Source of the DNA: Bryobacterales bacterium
GTDB lineage: Bacteria > Acidobacteriota > Terriglobia > Bryobacterales > Bryobacteraceae
Reading direction: 5' to 3'
Assembly: GCA_003166475.1 (NCBI GenBank)
Contig: PMVV01000467.1
Coordinates: 1 to 32,827 of the forward strand
DNA length: 32,827 nucleotides
Shown: positions 1 through 10,653 of the stretch, piece by piece
Position numbering within the stretch: position 1 is the first letter of the stretch
How the letters are laid out: the number at the start of each line of letters is the position of its first letter
The notes under the pieces: generated by a model
Databases searched by the model: none
What the model saw: the letters and a program-made list of their open reading frames with translations, nothing else
Told to the model about the DNA's origin: nothing
Position numbers and translations under genes: made by a program

Positions 1-55
1 GAACTTGAGACGTCCCCAACAGCGCACTCGATTTCGCCGCAGGTCGTCGATCGAG

Positions 56-385
56 ATGACGACTTTGCAAAGAGAACATGCCGCTGCCGTGGCTTCTTAC
101 ACAGGGAGCCCCGAGCACAAGCTGCCCCATGCTAGAAGCGATGCCACCCTTTGCCCGTCCGACCTCGACGGAAGCCAGGCAGAGCTCACGCTTTGGCTCC
201 GGAACGCCATCGCCAAGGGCCATGCCGGCGGGTTCATGGAGGGGGCCTTTCCCCGTTATGTCTGGTATCGGGATGGAGATCGCCTTTTCGAGGGAAGACT
301 CACGAATCAGGTCCTCGGCGAGTACAAGGGTTACCCCATCACCCCCGATGAGGGGCCGCTGGAACTGAGATCGCAGAATGTCTGA
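56..385 (+). CDS. Conserved hypothetical small protein (start MTTLQREHA...), overlaps the next gene
   Basis: ORF 5..385; the ATG at 56 is the more plausible start. Contains a conserved-looking core FPRYVWYRDGDRLFEGRLTNQVLGEYKGYP. Its 3' end overlaps the start of the 378 ORF by 8 nt. Confidence 0.6.
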   Translation: MTTLQREHAAAVASYTGSPEHKLPHARSDATLCPSDLDGSQAELTLWLRNAIAKGHAGGFMEGAFPRYVWYRDGDRLFEGRLTNQVLGEYKGYPITPDEGPLELRSQNV

Positions 386-1664
386 TTTCAAATTGCGCTT
401 TGAGTGGGAAGACTCACCCAGGGTTCGCGCTCCGGAACTTGACGCCACTTGGGCGCGCCTCGAGATCTACGCCGATGGGGAACCGATTACTAAGGTCGAG
501 GCGAGGCGCATCGCAACCGTAAGGACAGGTATTTACGTCCCGTTATATCCCATAGCGGAATGGATGATCGCGAATTGGTGGTTCCTTTGGGACGAGTGGC
601 GCGCGAACGGGCATGACGCGCGGCATAGCCTGCTCGCAGCGAGAGAGGGCTTTGTGCTGCCTGACCTGAGCTTTGTGCCGACCGAAACGAAGATGGAGGT
701 TACCTGGCGGCCTGGCGCGTCGACTCTTGCCGCAAGGTCCTCCTCCGACGTTTTGTTCCTGTCGGGTGGCTCCAGCATCGTGCCCAAGGCCCTTGTCAAA
801 GAAGAGTTTCGCAGACTCGTTGAAGCCGTCATCGAACGATTGAGTGCCAGGCAGGTGCACCACTCGTACCTCGGTCCGGAGTGGCGGGCCATCCTGGACG
901 CCGAGCACGATCCGGAACAGAGGACCTTTTGTGAGAAGGCCGCGCGCCTCGGATGCGACCCGTTTGATGTCGCCGATTCTGTGGCTGCCCAGATTGAGCA
1001 CCTCGGTGTCCTACTGCCTGAACCGATGGCGGAAGATTTCTGCGATGCAATACCTTTGGCGCAGATGACCTCCGGCGCTGAAGCTGTGAAGGCTTTTATC
1101 GATTCTGCTTCCGCTACTGCCCTGCATGAGGGCAGGTGGCGAGAGTTCCGGGAGAAATTACAGTGGCGTGGGACAGAAGTCCCTTGGCGCGATGGATACA
1201 ACGAGGCGCGCGCGCTCCGCGCCTATCTGGGCCGCAGTGGCCCTATTGCGACCGGCCTCGATTCATTCCTGAAGCAGGAATTCGGATCCCTGGGGATCCG
1301 GGAATTTGAAGTCGCTCCCCGGATTGATGCAATTTCCGCGCCGACTCAGACGGCGGCTCCCTTGTTCGGCTTCCCTTCGAGCCTTCGCGAAGAAAGCAAG
1401 AGATTTATTTTGTGCCGCGCGCTGTCTGACCATCTCGCATCGGGCCAGCCATCGCTGGTGACACGAACCGGAACCGAACATCAGCAGCGGAACCGCGCCT
1501 TCGCGGCGGAATTTCTGGCACCGGCGGAGTCCATAAGGGACCGGATTGCCGGGGACCGTGTTGCGGAAGAGGACGTTGAGGAACTTGCCCAGGAATTTCA
1601 GGTCTCGGAGCTGGTTATCCGTCACCAAATCCAAAATCACAAATTGGCATGGCTGGGCGCTTGA
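378..1664 (+). CDS. ImmA/IrrE-like protein with degenerate metallopeptidase motif
   Basis: C-terminal part reads KRFILCRALSDHLASG...RNRAFAAEFLAPAESI...VAEEDVEELAQEFQVSELVIRHQIQN. This follows the ImmA/IrrE (DUF955) pattern (RFTLAHELGH...AN.FAAELLMP...LA..F.VS..V...QL) without HExxH. Confidence 0.65.
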   Translation: MSDFKLRFEWEDSPRVRAPELDATWARLEIYADGEPITKVEARRIATVRTGIYVPLYPIAEWMIANWWFLWDEWRANGHDARHSLLAAREGFVLPDLSFVPTETKMEVTWRPGASTLAARSSSDVLFLSGGSSIVPKALVKEEFRRLVEAVIERLSARQVHHSYLGPEWRAILDAEHDPEQRTFCEKAARLGCDPFDVADSVAAQIEHLGVLLPEPMAEDFCDAIPLAQMTSGAEAVKAFIDSASATALHEGRWREFREKLQWRGTEVPWRDGYNEARALRAYLGRSGPIATGLDSFLKQEFGSLGIREFEVAPRIDAISAPTQTAAPLFGFPSSLREESKRFILCRALSDHLASGQPSLVTRTGTEHQQRNRAFAAEFLAPAESIRDRIAGDRVAEEDVEELAQEFQVSELVIRHQIQNHKLAWLGA

Positions 1665-1888
1665 TGGCGGGTGAAATGGAACACAACGGAGCGGCACGAT
1701 GCACTCCGTGGCAGCGCCCAGGCGGAGCGTCCTCTATAGAAATCCGTGGTTCAAATCTTCGCCGCCGGCGAAGGCATCGCTACACCGCCAGGGGTGACAG
1801 GCGAAATTACGGGAACAAACTCGAAGCAGCCAGTCCTGCCTCCCAGTTTCTATCGGCGGCATGGCATCGCTTGCTAAACTGAAGTGGC

Positions 1889-3130
1889 ATGGCGGCAAAC
1901 CTCGCACCTATCTCCAGCCTGGTCGGCGAAGCGGCCGATCTGCCGGGCATGCGCGAGTGCCTCCAGTGGTTCACGCGCGAGAAGCAGTGGATCAACGATA
2001 TTCACCTGCAGCTCTGCCGCGTGCCCGCGCCCACTTTCCTCGAACAACAGCGCGCCGAGTGGATCGTGGCGCAATTCCGGAACCTGGGATGGGACGCCCA
2101 AACCGATCGTGCGGGCAACGTGGTCGCCACGCCCGATGCACATGCCGAAGGCCCCTACGTGGCGCTCACCGCGCACCTCGATACGGTGCTCGCCCCGCGC
2201 GTTAAGGAAGACATCGGCGTGGAGCCGGACGGGCGTTTTCGCGGTCCGGGCATCTCCGACAACGGCGCCGGCCTCGCCGCCCTGCTGGCCATCGCACGCG
2301 CCCTGAAAGTCTGTCCGCCCGTGGAGGGTTGGCATGCGGACCTGCTGCTGGTCGCCAATGTGGGCGAGGAAGGCGAAGGCAATTTGAGCGGCATGCGCCA
2401 CCTCTGCAAACAGTCGCCGCTGGGCAAGAAGATCGCAGCTTTTCTGGTGCTGGATGGCGCATCGACCGATCACATCACCAACCGCGCGCTGGGCAGCCGC
2501 CGCTTCGAAGTCACGTTCACCGGTCCGGGCGGCCATAGCTGGAGCGATTACGGCGTGGGCAACCCGGTACACGCGCTGAGCCGCGCCATCTCCCAGTTCG
2601 CCGACGTGCGCCTGACCAGCCCGCCGAAGTCGAGCTTCAATGTAGGCTTCATCGAAGGCGGCGCCAGCGTGAACGCCATCGCGCCGCTGGCGCGCGCCAA
2701 AGTGGATATCCGCTCGGAAAGCAACGAGAAGATGGACGAGCTGGTGGATTCGCTGACCAGCGCCATCGAGCGCGCGCTGGAAATCGAGAATCAACGCGCC
2801 ACCGGCGGCAAGGTGGCGGTGAAGATTCGCGAGATCGGCTCGCGGCCCGCTGCCATCCTGGCCGAGCATTCTCCCATCCTCGCCTATCTCCGCGCGGTGG
2901 ATAGCCACCTGGGCATCCGCTCCCACCTGGACTGCGCTTCCACCGACGCCAACATTCCAATGTCGCTGGGTATCCCCGCCATTTCCATCGGCGCCGGCGG
3001 CCACGGCGGCGGCGCGCACACCACGCAGGAATGGTTCAGGCCCGAGGGCCGCGACCTCGGCTTGAAGCGCATTCTGCTGACGCTGTGCCTGCTGTTGCGC
3101 GATCCCCAGTTGACGGCCGCCTCGCAGTGA
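1889..3130 (+). CDS. M20-family metallopeptidase with dimerisation domain
   Basis: 413 aa; ALTAHLDTV and SDNGAGLAALLAIARAL metal-site motifs, and GPGGHSWSDYGVGNPVHAL typical of the M20 dimerisation domain. Confidence 0.85.
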   Translation: MAANLAPISSLVGEAADLPGMRECLQWFTREKQWINDIHLQLCRVPAPTFLEQQRAEWIVAQFRNLGWDAQTDRAGNVVATPDAHAEGPYVALTAHLDTVLAPRVKEDIGVEPDGRFRGPGISDNGAGLAALLAIARALKVCPPVEGWHADLLLVANVGEEGEGNLSGMRHLCKQSPLGKKIAAFLVLDGASTDHITNRALGSRRFEVTFTGPGGHSWSDYGVGNPVHALSRAISQFADVRLTSPPKSSFNVGFIEGGASVNAIAPLARAKVDIRSESNEKMDELVDSLTSAIERALEIENQRATGGKVAVKIREIGSRPAAILAEHSPILAYLRAVDSHLGIRSHLDCASTDANIPMSLGIPAISIGAGGHGGGAHTTQEWFRPEGRDLGLKRILLTLCLLLRDPQLTAASQ

Positions 3131-3524
3131 AGGCCCTGTGCCCCGCTCATAAGCCTTAAAGCGAGGTCGGCGCTGGCAGCGTTCATCCCAAGATTGCCGC
3201 GCTGGTCAGCTCTGCGGTCCCCGACGGTCCGCCCAAGTGGCCGAGCTAGGACGCGAGCCCGTTACCGGTACCTATCTTTCAGGGATGGGGACTCCGCGAG
3301 GGTGATCTCCCAGATCGCCGTATCTGGTTACCTCCCGAGTGGCCGACGACCCGGGAGTTGGGCGACTTGCTCTATACTGCGGCGTCAGGGGAGATCTATC
3401 CGCTGTGTACCCAGCAAATGCCGGCAACGCCCGTTTTCGTCAAAGTGGTCACGATTCGGCCCATTGCCGTCCCCAACCGCCATGCCGGTACTGGTCCCCA
3501 TAAGGGTCGAGACGTGGCAGAAAG

Positions 3525-4514
3525 CTACGGCAGCTTCAGACCTGCGGCGGCACCAACCTTTTGGGCAAGTCGTAGGAAGTCGCTCCTGCAATCTTTTACT
3601 GCTTCCCCATGCGCGCCGATCGCGCCATCCGCCGGCTTTAAGTGGAACATCGGCTTGTGCGCCTCCATAGCCAAAGGCATCAGGCTGCGGTAGTGTTTGA
3701 GTTGAGCCAAGCAGTTCGGATCATTTTCGACTTTGGGAACCACTCCAGTAGTTGGTTTGCCCAGAACCGCAGTTCGGTAGACCGGCGGAATCTTGTCCAT
3801 CCATCGCTGGTATGCCTTTACTGGCCGACTGTCCCGCATTCCGTGCTGCATTACCACATAGCCTGCTGGGGTCATCGACCCCGCCGGCAGGGAAAGATCC
3901 TTCGGGGCCTTGGTCGTGAGGTCGGCCCACGTACCGCGCCACCCCATCAGCGCGGGCCCCAGGTTCTTCAAGCCCTGCAAGGAATAGAGGTCCGGAGCGA
4001 GCGGCACGCAGACATGGTCCGATGCTATCAGTGCCGCGCGGTTGATGGCGCCCAAGTTCGGCCCCACGTCGATCAGGACCAGTTCCGCCCAACCGTCTGC
4101 CATCTCATACATCAACCGGTGGAACGCCGTCATGATGCGGAATGCAGCTTCGTCGGAGTTATGGCATCTCGGCCATGCGTCCGATAGTACATCCGCAAAC
4201 GCGAAAAGGCCCAAGTCGCCGGGTAGCAATCCGAGATCCGGGAGAATCCGCTCGACTGGCGGTGCGGCGATATCGCCAATCCCTCGTAGAATCGGCCGCA
4301 CGGCGCCGTAGACCGTCGCCGGATGTTCCTCCTCCTCGGGCCAGATTTCTTCCAATCGGTCCTCGCTAAGGAACATCGCGGTCAGATTGGCCTGCGGATC
4401 CAGGTCAACCGCAAGCACAGGTAAACCGCAGTCGGCGAACATCCACGCGAGATGGTAGACCAACGTGGTCTTCCCTACTCCACCCATGGGGTTGATGAAT
4501 GCAATAGTCTTCAT
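3525..4514 (-). CDS. ParA/MinD-like P-loop ATPase (AAA_31)
   Basis: MKTIAFINPMGGVGKTTLVYHLAWMFADCGLPVLAVDLDPQANLT, plus VLIDVGPNLGAINRAALIASDHVCVPLAPD. Confidence 0.85.
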   Translation of the reverse strand: MKTIAFINPMGGVGKTTLVYHLAWMFADCGLPVLAVDLDPQANLTAMFLSEDRLEEIWPEEEEHPATVYGAVRPILRGIGDIAAPPVERILPDLGLLPGDLGLFAFADVLSDAWPRCHNSDEAAFRIMTAFHRLMYEMADGWAELVLIDVGPNLGAINRAALIASDHVCVPLAPDLYSLQGLKNLGPALMGWRGTWADLTTKAPKDLSLPAGSMTPAGYVVMQHGMRDSRPVKAYQRWMDKIPPVYRTAVLGKPTTGVVPKVENDPNCLAQLKHYRSLMPLAMEAHKPMFHLKPADGAIGAHGEAVKDCRSDFLRLAQKVGAAAGLKLP

Positions 4515-5704
4515 TTCCGGATCCTGACGGTCACTCCAAAATGCATGTCGCCGAAGATGAACTCGGCCGGAGGACTTCCGTTCTTTTTCAGTGCCGCCTG
4601 TGCGCGCTCCACACCACGGCCAAAACGGTTCACAGCCCCCAGTGTCTTCATCGCCTCAGCCAGCACGGGATTGCGATAGCTCGTCTGAGTCGGAAAGTTC
4701 TCCGGCCGCGCCAACCCGTAAAGCGGACCCGGATTCTGAATCTCGATCCGGTCGGAGTATTGATAGAACCGGACGGGCTGTGGAGCCTCATAAGATCTGT
4801 GCAGCACGGCATTCATCAGGAATTCCCGAATTGCAGTCTCGGGATAGTCGGCGATCATCGTCTCCTGCAAGGCCGAACTGCGCACGGGCCGACTGTCGGC
4901 GATCAGTTTCACGTAGGAGGCCAGATCGCGTACCACCGAAAGAAGGTCCCCCTGGAAACGTTTCTCGGCCGAAACCTCATCGGCCATCCGCGGGCCGTCA
5001 AAGCGCACGTATTCTACAAATGCATTCGGCAGCCAGTCCGCCAAGTCCTTTGCAAACAGAACCAGTCCGGCGTAGGTTGGATAGTTGCGCGTCAGGTCGA
5101 AGAAGCGCAGCGACGCCAACTGCTGTTCAATCGGCCGGTGATTCTCGGCGATGGTCTCGGCATCGACTGCTAGCGGTCGGTATGTATTCGTGAACAAATC
5201 CAAGGCTAAGTCGGAAAGACTGGCGCCTATGCAGGGCTGTGCGTCGAAAGTGCGGGCCGCCGCAGTGCGCCGCTCGATGAGAATCGATTCTTCCGTGTCG
5301 TTGGCGATGCCTTTACGTGGTCCCCTTCGGATCCACGTCTGACCCTTGAATCTAACCGGAGGAAGGTCGGACGGCTGCACTTCTATCGCCGCTATATCGC
5401 CAACTCCAGAACTCAGACTCACGCGGTAAACCGTTATTGCTGGTGCTGGCAGGATGTTGCCGTCGCTCGTTAAGCCGGCTAGGTTTCGCAGCAATTCATC
5501 GGTAACCTTCAGCCCAGCGGGCCTGCCCGTTTTGTCATCGGCTCCGATCAGCAAGTATCCGGGCAGGTGCGATGCTGCCAGGTCATTGGCAAAGGCACAA
5601 ACTGCTTGGCTGAACTTCGTCGTATCACTGGTAGAAACCGTGCGCTCGACTCGGAAGGACTCCAGGTCGCCGAGCAGCGCCAGCAGTTCGGATTCGGTAA
5701 TCAT
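4511..5704 (-). CDS. AlbA_2 (Schlafen-like) domain + HATPase_c_4-type ATP-binding protein
   Basis: N-terminal ESFRVERTVSTSDTTKFSQAVCAFANDLAASHLPGYLLIGADDKTG (AlbA_2 pattern); C-terminal AIREFLMNAVLHRSYEAPQPVRFYQYSDRIEIQNPGPLYG...NPVLAEAMKTLGAVNRFGRGVERAQ. Overlaps the ParA start by 4 nt (ATGA). Confidence 0.8.
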   Translation of the reverse strand: MITESELLALLGDLESFRVERTVSTSDTTKFSQAVCAFANDLAASHLPGYLLIGADDKTGRPAGLKVTDELLRNLAGLTSDGNILPAPAITVYRVSLSSGVGDIAAIEVQPSDLPPVRFKGQTWIRRGPRKGIANDTEESILIERRTAAARTFDAQPCIGASLSDLALDLFTNTYRPLAVDAETIAENHRPIEQQLASLRFFDLTRNYPTYAGLVLFAKDLADWLPNAFVEYVRFDGPRMADEVSAEKRFQGDLLSVVRDLASYVKLIADSRPVRSSALQETMIADYPETAIREFLMNAVLHRSYEAPQPVRFYQYSDRIEIQNPGPLYGLARPENFPTQTSYRNPVLAEAMKTLGAVNRFGRGVERAQAALKKNGSPPAEFIFGDMHFGVTVRIRK

Positions 5705-6181
5705 AGTGTCGCCGTCCGTATTAGCGGTATATGCGGTCGAATCGCCCAGAAGCGTCCCGTTCCGTCGAGAACTCCTTCAGCATCCCATTGTCGCCTATCT
5801 GGATCGCTGTTGCCACGGATAGAACTCGTCTCGGACGCAGTCCCTTCCTAAACGTGGCAGCACGAGATCAGATTAGGTCCGCCTCCCGCGGAACGTAAAG
5901 TCGCCATCTCGGACTTCGGCCCGGCCGGCGGTGCCGACTCCGGCGTTCTGGGCGATAGATCCTCCCTGGTCGCCTAGCGTTTACCAACGTTTTCGGCACG
6001 CCGTTGAGTGCTCCAGGCGGTTGACGGCGCATCCGGAAGTTATCCAGAGCATAGCGTACCGCGCATCCGCGGAAGCGGACGTCCAAACGCCTACGAAGTC
6101 CGCTTGGGGGAAGCTTGGCGTCTGCGTGTCCTGGTAACGCCCCTCACGCCGCTTGCGAAACTAGCAGGATCTTGCCAAGAG

Positions 6182-6197
6182 GTGCCATTTTTGGCAC
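6182..6197. promoter_or_regulatory. Inverted repeat GTGCCA-TTTT-TGGCAC directly upstream of a TA operon, candidate autoregulatory operator
   Basis: Perfect 6-bp arms read directly, ending 9 nt before the proposed TTG start of the toxin. An additional half-site TGCCAA lies just upstream. Confidence 0.5.
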
Positions 6198-6205
6198 AAT
6201 GAAGA

Positions 6206-6565
6206 TTGATCGACCGCTCCAAGAAGCTCCCGGCGTTCTTCTACGAATCCGCCCTCGGCAACCGGCCCGTACGGGAGTTGGTCCTGGGGCTAACCTTGGA
6301 AGATCGCAAACTGGTGGGCCGGGATATTCAGAAGGTCGAATTCGGCTGGCCGCTCGGCATGCCCTATTGTCGTAATCTCGGCAACGGCTTGTGGGAAGTG
6401 CGGAGCGACCTGACTGATGGAAAGGTCGGACGGGTGATATTCTGCGTGGCGCGGGAACGCATGGTGCTGCTGCACGGCTTTGTCAAGAAAACGCAGAAGA
6501 CGCCGCCCCAGGACCTGAGACTCGCGCTCAAGCGTATGAAGGAGGTGCTCCGAGATGACGAATAA
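6206..6565 (+). CDS. Type II toxin, phage Gp49-like/HigB (RelE/ParE superfamily)
   Basis: 119 aa, TTG start; VGRDIQKVEFGWPLGMPYCRNLGNGLWEVRSDLTDGKVGRVIFCVARERMVLLHGFVKKTQKTP is typical of the PF05973 family. Confidence 0.85.
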   Translation: MIDRSKKLPAFFYESALGNRPVRELVLGLTLEDRKLVGRDIQKVEFGWPLGMPYCRNLGNGLWEVRSDLTDGKVGRVIFCVARERMVLLHGFVKKTQKTPPQDLRLALKRMKEVLRDDE

Positions 6566-6845
6566 AAAGAAGGGTAAGGTTGGTTCGTCTTTTGATGGTT
6601 TTCTGGCCGAACAGGGCATTCTGGAAGAGTGTGAGGAACAAGCCATCAAACAGATCCTCGCCGATCAGATCAAAGCCGCCATGGAGAAAGATCGCCTCAC
6701 TAAGGCGGCCATGGCCATCCGTATGCAGACCAGCCGTAGAGCACTCGATCGCTTGCTCGATCCCACCAACACGAGCGTTACATTGCACACCCTTCAACGA
6801 GCAGCCGTGGCTATCGGCCGTCAACTCCGGCTGGAACTTATCTGA
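6555..6845 (+). CDS. Helix-turn-helix antitoxin (HigA/XRE-like) paired with the 6206 toxin
   Basis: Overlaps the toxin by 11 nt; HTH-like region LTKAAMAIRMQTSRRALDRLLDPTNTSVTLHTLQRAAVAIGRQLRLEL. Confidence 0.8.
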   Translation: MTNKKKGKVGSSFDGFLAEQGILEECEEQAIKQILADQIKAAMEKDRLTKAAMAIRMQTSRRALDRLLDPTNTSVTLHTLQRAAVAIGRQLRLELI

Positions 6846-7449
6846 AGCGGCGAACACCAGCAAGTCCGATCGCTACGACGAAGCTGTTTTCGAGGTGCTT
6901 GGGCGCGCCGTTCGAGTGCCGTTCACTGCCTGAAAAGCGGACGCGTCGCGGATCGTTATACATCCCGCAAAACGCCGCTCACGGAAAAAGGAAACCTGCA
7001 AGTCGGCCTATCCCGCCCGGAGAGCAATCGTCGCCAACCGAATCGCGATCACACAACACGGCGCCACTGGAATCCACTGAAAGCAAATGCCCAACACCAA
7101 TCGCAAGATCGAACCCTTTTCGTCCCCGTGCTATACTCGCGTCGAGTAATAATCAATGTCCCCCAACAGAAGCTCGGCGCTCTGCCCGCGAGGCCGGCGG
7201 TTCATTGAACAACACAATTCCTTCGCCTCCGACGATTACCATTCCGCCCTCCGTTTCGATCTTCGTTCGCCCAATTTGCAATCCCGCTGCCCGGACCACT
7301 CGCAACCGGCCTCGCCCCACCGCGATCGGCCGATTCTAAGTGGTTGTTTTATGTCAACCGACTGATTTAAAAGGCTAAAATGGCTTCGCTCGGTCAAAAT
7401 TCGGCGCTGCGCCGCATGCATTCGCGATGCACAATCCTGCACAATCCCG

Positions 7450-7469
7450 CCCAATTGTGCACAATTGGG
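7450..7469. promoter_or_regulatory. 20-bp perfect palindrome CCCAATTGTGCACAATTGGG with adjacent TGCACAAT direct repeats
   Basis: Read directly: gaTGCACAATCCTGCACAATCCCGCCCAATTGTGCACAATTGGGG at about 7427-7470. It lies upstream of the likely EamA start (7577). Confidence 0.6.
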
Positions 7470-7576
7470 GTCCAGCCATAGGTGTCGGAGCATGCCGCAC
7501 CGTGCGCAAGATCCCGGAGACGCGGTTGCCGTCGTCCACAGCCCGCCCCGGCGTGCGGTGGCTCATCTTAACGCCT

Positions 7577-8482
7577 ATGCGGAGTCCCGGGGGCGCTCTC
7601 CAGCGGCGCGCCGAAGCCGCGCTGATTTGCAACACCGTCATCTGGGGCGCAACCTTCGTGGTGGTCAAGCAAGCCCTTCACGATGTATCGCCGGTCCTTT
7701 TCCTGGCTTTGCGCTTCAGCTTGGCGACCGCGGTGCTGGTAGTTCTCTTCCGCGGCTCCTGGAGCCATCCCCGGAATCCGCGGTGGTCGCTGGCGGGGGG
7801 CGCCCTGGCCGGCATATTCCTGTTCTCCGGATACGCTTTTCAAACCATCGGCCTGCAATACACGACCGCGCCCAAGTCGGCCTTTCTCACCGGCCTCACC
7901 GCCGTGATGACGCCCTTGCTGGCCGCCGCGGTCTATCGGAATAAACCGCGCGCCATGGAGATCGGCGGCGTGCTGCTGGCCACCTGCGGCATGGCCCTCA
8001 TGACCCTGCCGACGCTGCCGGGCGCCACGCTGTCCATGAATCGCGGCGATCTGCTGACTGTCTGCTGCGCGGCTTGTTACTCCGCCCACATCCTGGTGTT
8101 GAGCCGCTATTCGGCCACCGCCAGCTTCGAATTGTTGTCCACGGCACAGATCGGGATTTCGGCGCTGCTGGCCTGGTCGCTTTTTCGCGGGATGGAAACG
8201 CCCCACATCCGCTGGACCCCGGGGGTGTGGGCGGCGATCGTCATCACGGGCATTTTCGCCACCGCCCTCGCCTTTACGTTCCAGGCCTGGGCGCAGCGCT
8301 ACACCACCTCCACCCGCACCGCGCTCATCTTCATGCTGGAGCCGGTATTCGCGTGGATTACGTCCTACCTGCTGACCGGCGAAACCCTCTCCGGCCGGGC
8401 GGCGGCGGGCGCGGGCCTGATCCTGACGGGCATCCTGGTGGTAGAGTTGAAACCCTCCCCTGCGCGGGGGCATCCATCGTAA
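7577..8482 (+). CDS. EamA-family (DMT) transporter
   Basis: ORF 7427..8482; the membrane-protein-like part begins near the ATG at 7577 (MRSPGGALQRRAEAALICNTVIWGATFVVVKQALHDVSPVLFLALRFSLA...). Repeated EamA halves. Confidence 0.8.
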   Translation: MRSPGGALQRRAEAALICNTVIWGATFVVVKQALHDVSPVLFLALRFSLATAVLVVLFRGSWSHPRNPRWSLAGGALAGIFLFSGYAFQTIGLQYTTAPKSAFLTGLTAVMTPLLAAAVYRNKPRAMEIGGVLLATCGMALMTLPTLPGATLSMNRGDLLTVCCAACYSAHILVLSRYSATASFELLSTAQIGISALLAWSLFRGMETPHIRWTPGVWAAIVITGIFATALAFTFQAWAQRYTTSTRTALIFMLEPVFAWITSYLLTGETLSGRAAAGAGLILTGILVVELKPSPARGHPS

Positions 8483-8547
8483 CAGGGCCGGGCGCGCAGT
8501 ATAATAATGTAAGACCGCAAGTCCGCGAAGGAGCGAATTAAACACCC

Positions 8548-10167
<1,620 letters not shown>

Positions 10168-10178
10168 CGGGAGAGCCA

Positions 10179-10604
10179 TTGCACTATCGAAAAGTCATCG
10201 CGGTATTGGCGGCCGGGCTAAGCTGCTCGGCCGGTTTGCTGGCGGCCACTGCCCAGAACGCTACTCAGAAGAAGAAACCGGCGCACCCCAAAACCAGGGT
10301 GGCGGCGCGGCGTACCCCGAGCAAGGCCGGTACGGTGCGCACGGTGCATAAGGCTCCGGCGCGCTCGACGCGACCGGCGCGATCCACATGGCACGCCGGA
10401 CAGACGGCGCCCACCCCCGACCGCTACAAAGAGATTCAGGGAGCCCTTGCACAGAAAGGTTATCTGCACGGAGAAGCCACGGGCGTTTGGAATCAGGATT
10501 CGGCCGACGCCCTGCGCCGCTTTCAGCAGGATCAAAACCTGCAAGTCAGCGGGAAGCTGGATTCTCTTTCGATCATCGCGCTGGGCCTGGGCCCCAAGCA
10601 CTAA
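10179..10604 (+). CDS. Secreted protein with C-terminal peptidoglycan-binding (PG_binding_1-like) domain
   Basis: Likely TTG start (LHYRKVIAVLAAGLSCSAGLLAAT signal-like), basic linker, then YKEIQGALAQKGYLHGEATGVWNQDSADALRRFQQDQNLQVSGKLDSLSIIALGL. Confidence 0.7.
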   Translation: MHYRKVIAVLAAGLSCSAGLLAATAQNATQKKKPAHPKTRVAARRTPSKAGTVRTVHKAPARSTRPARSTWHAGQTAPTPDRYKEIQGALAQKGYLHGEATGVWNQDSADALRRFQQDQNLQVSGKLDSLSIIALGLGPKH

Positions 10605-10607
10605 GTT

Positions 10608-10648
10608 GTGGGGCAGGCCCCCGGCCTGCGGCGGCCTCTCAGGCCGCC
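10608..10648. repeat. Double-hairpin intergenic repeat, copy 1
   Basis: GTGGGGCAGGCCCCCGGCCTGCGGCGGCCTCTCAGGCCGCC. Stems GCAGGCC/GGCCTGC and GGCGGCCT/AGGCCGCC, each with a 3-nt loop. Near-identical copy at 19706. Confidence 0.85.
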
Positions 10649-10653
10649 TGCCG

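Noticed and set aside
1740-1780. Possible tRNA 3' fragment or att site (ggttcaaatc) next to hairpin CTTCGCC-GCC-GGCGAAG (1757-1773)
   Set aside because: The T-stem does not pair, there is no acceptor or CCA context and no cloverleaf. The hairpin has no U-tract, so it was not called a terminator either.
1874-3019. 381-aa minus ORF opposite the M20 peptidase
   Set aside because: Antisense to a well-supported gene; no recognisable domain.
3194-3693. Two + ORFs between the M20 peptidase and the parA-like gene
   Set aside because: No recognisable domains; they overlap the 3' end of the minus-strand ParA ORF. May be gene debris but not supportable.
5868-6137. Possible gene remnant (minus ...GVGTAGRAEVRDGDFTFRGRRT*; plus ...NAYEVRLGEAWRLRV)
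   Set aside because: Looks fragment-like, but I could not assign either reading to a family.
6899-7339. 146-aa + ORF (SPPTITIPPSVSIFVRP...) and the long open minus frame opposite
   Set aside because: Proline/arginine-rich text typical of spurious GC-rich frames on +. The minus frame (RPIAVGRGRLRVVRAAGLQIGRTKIETEGG...) has no recognisable domain or start.
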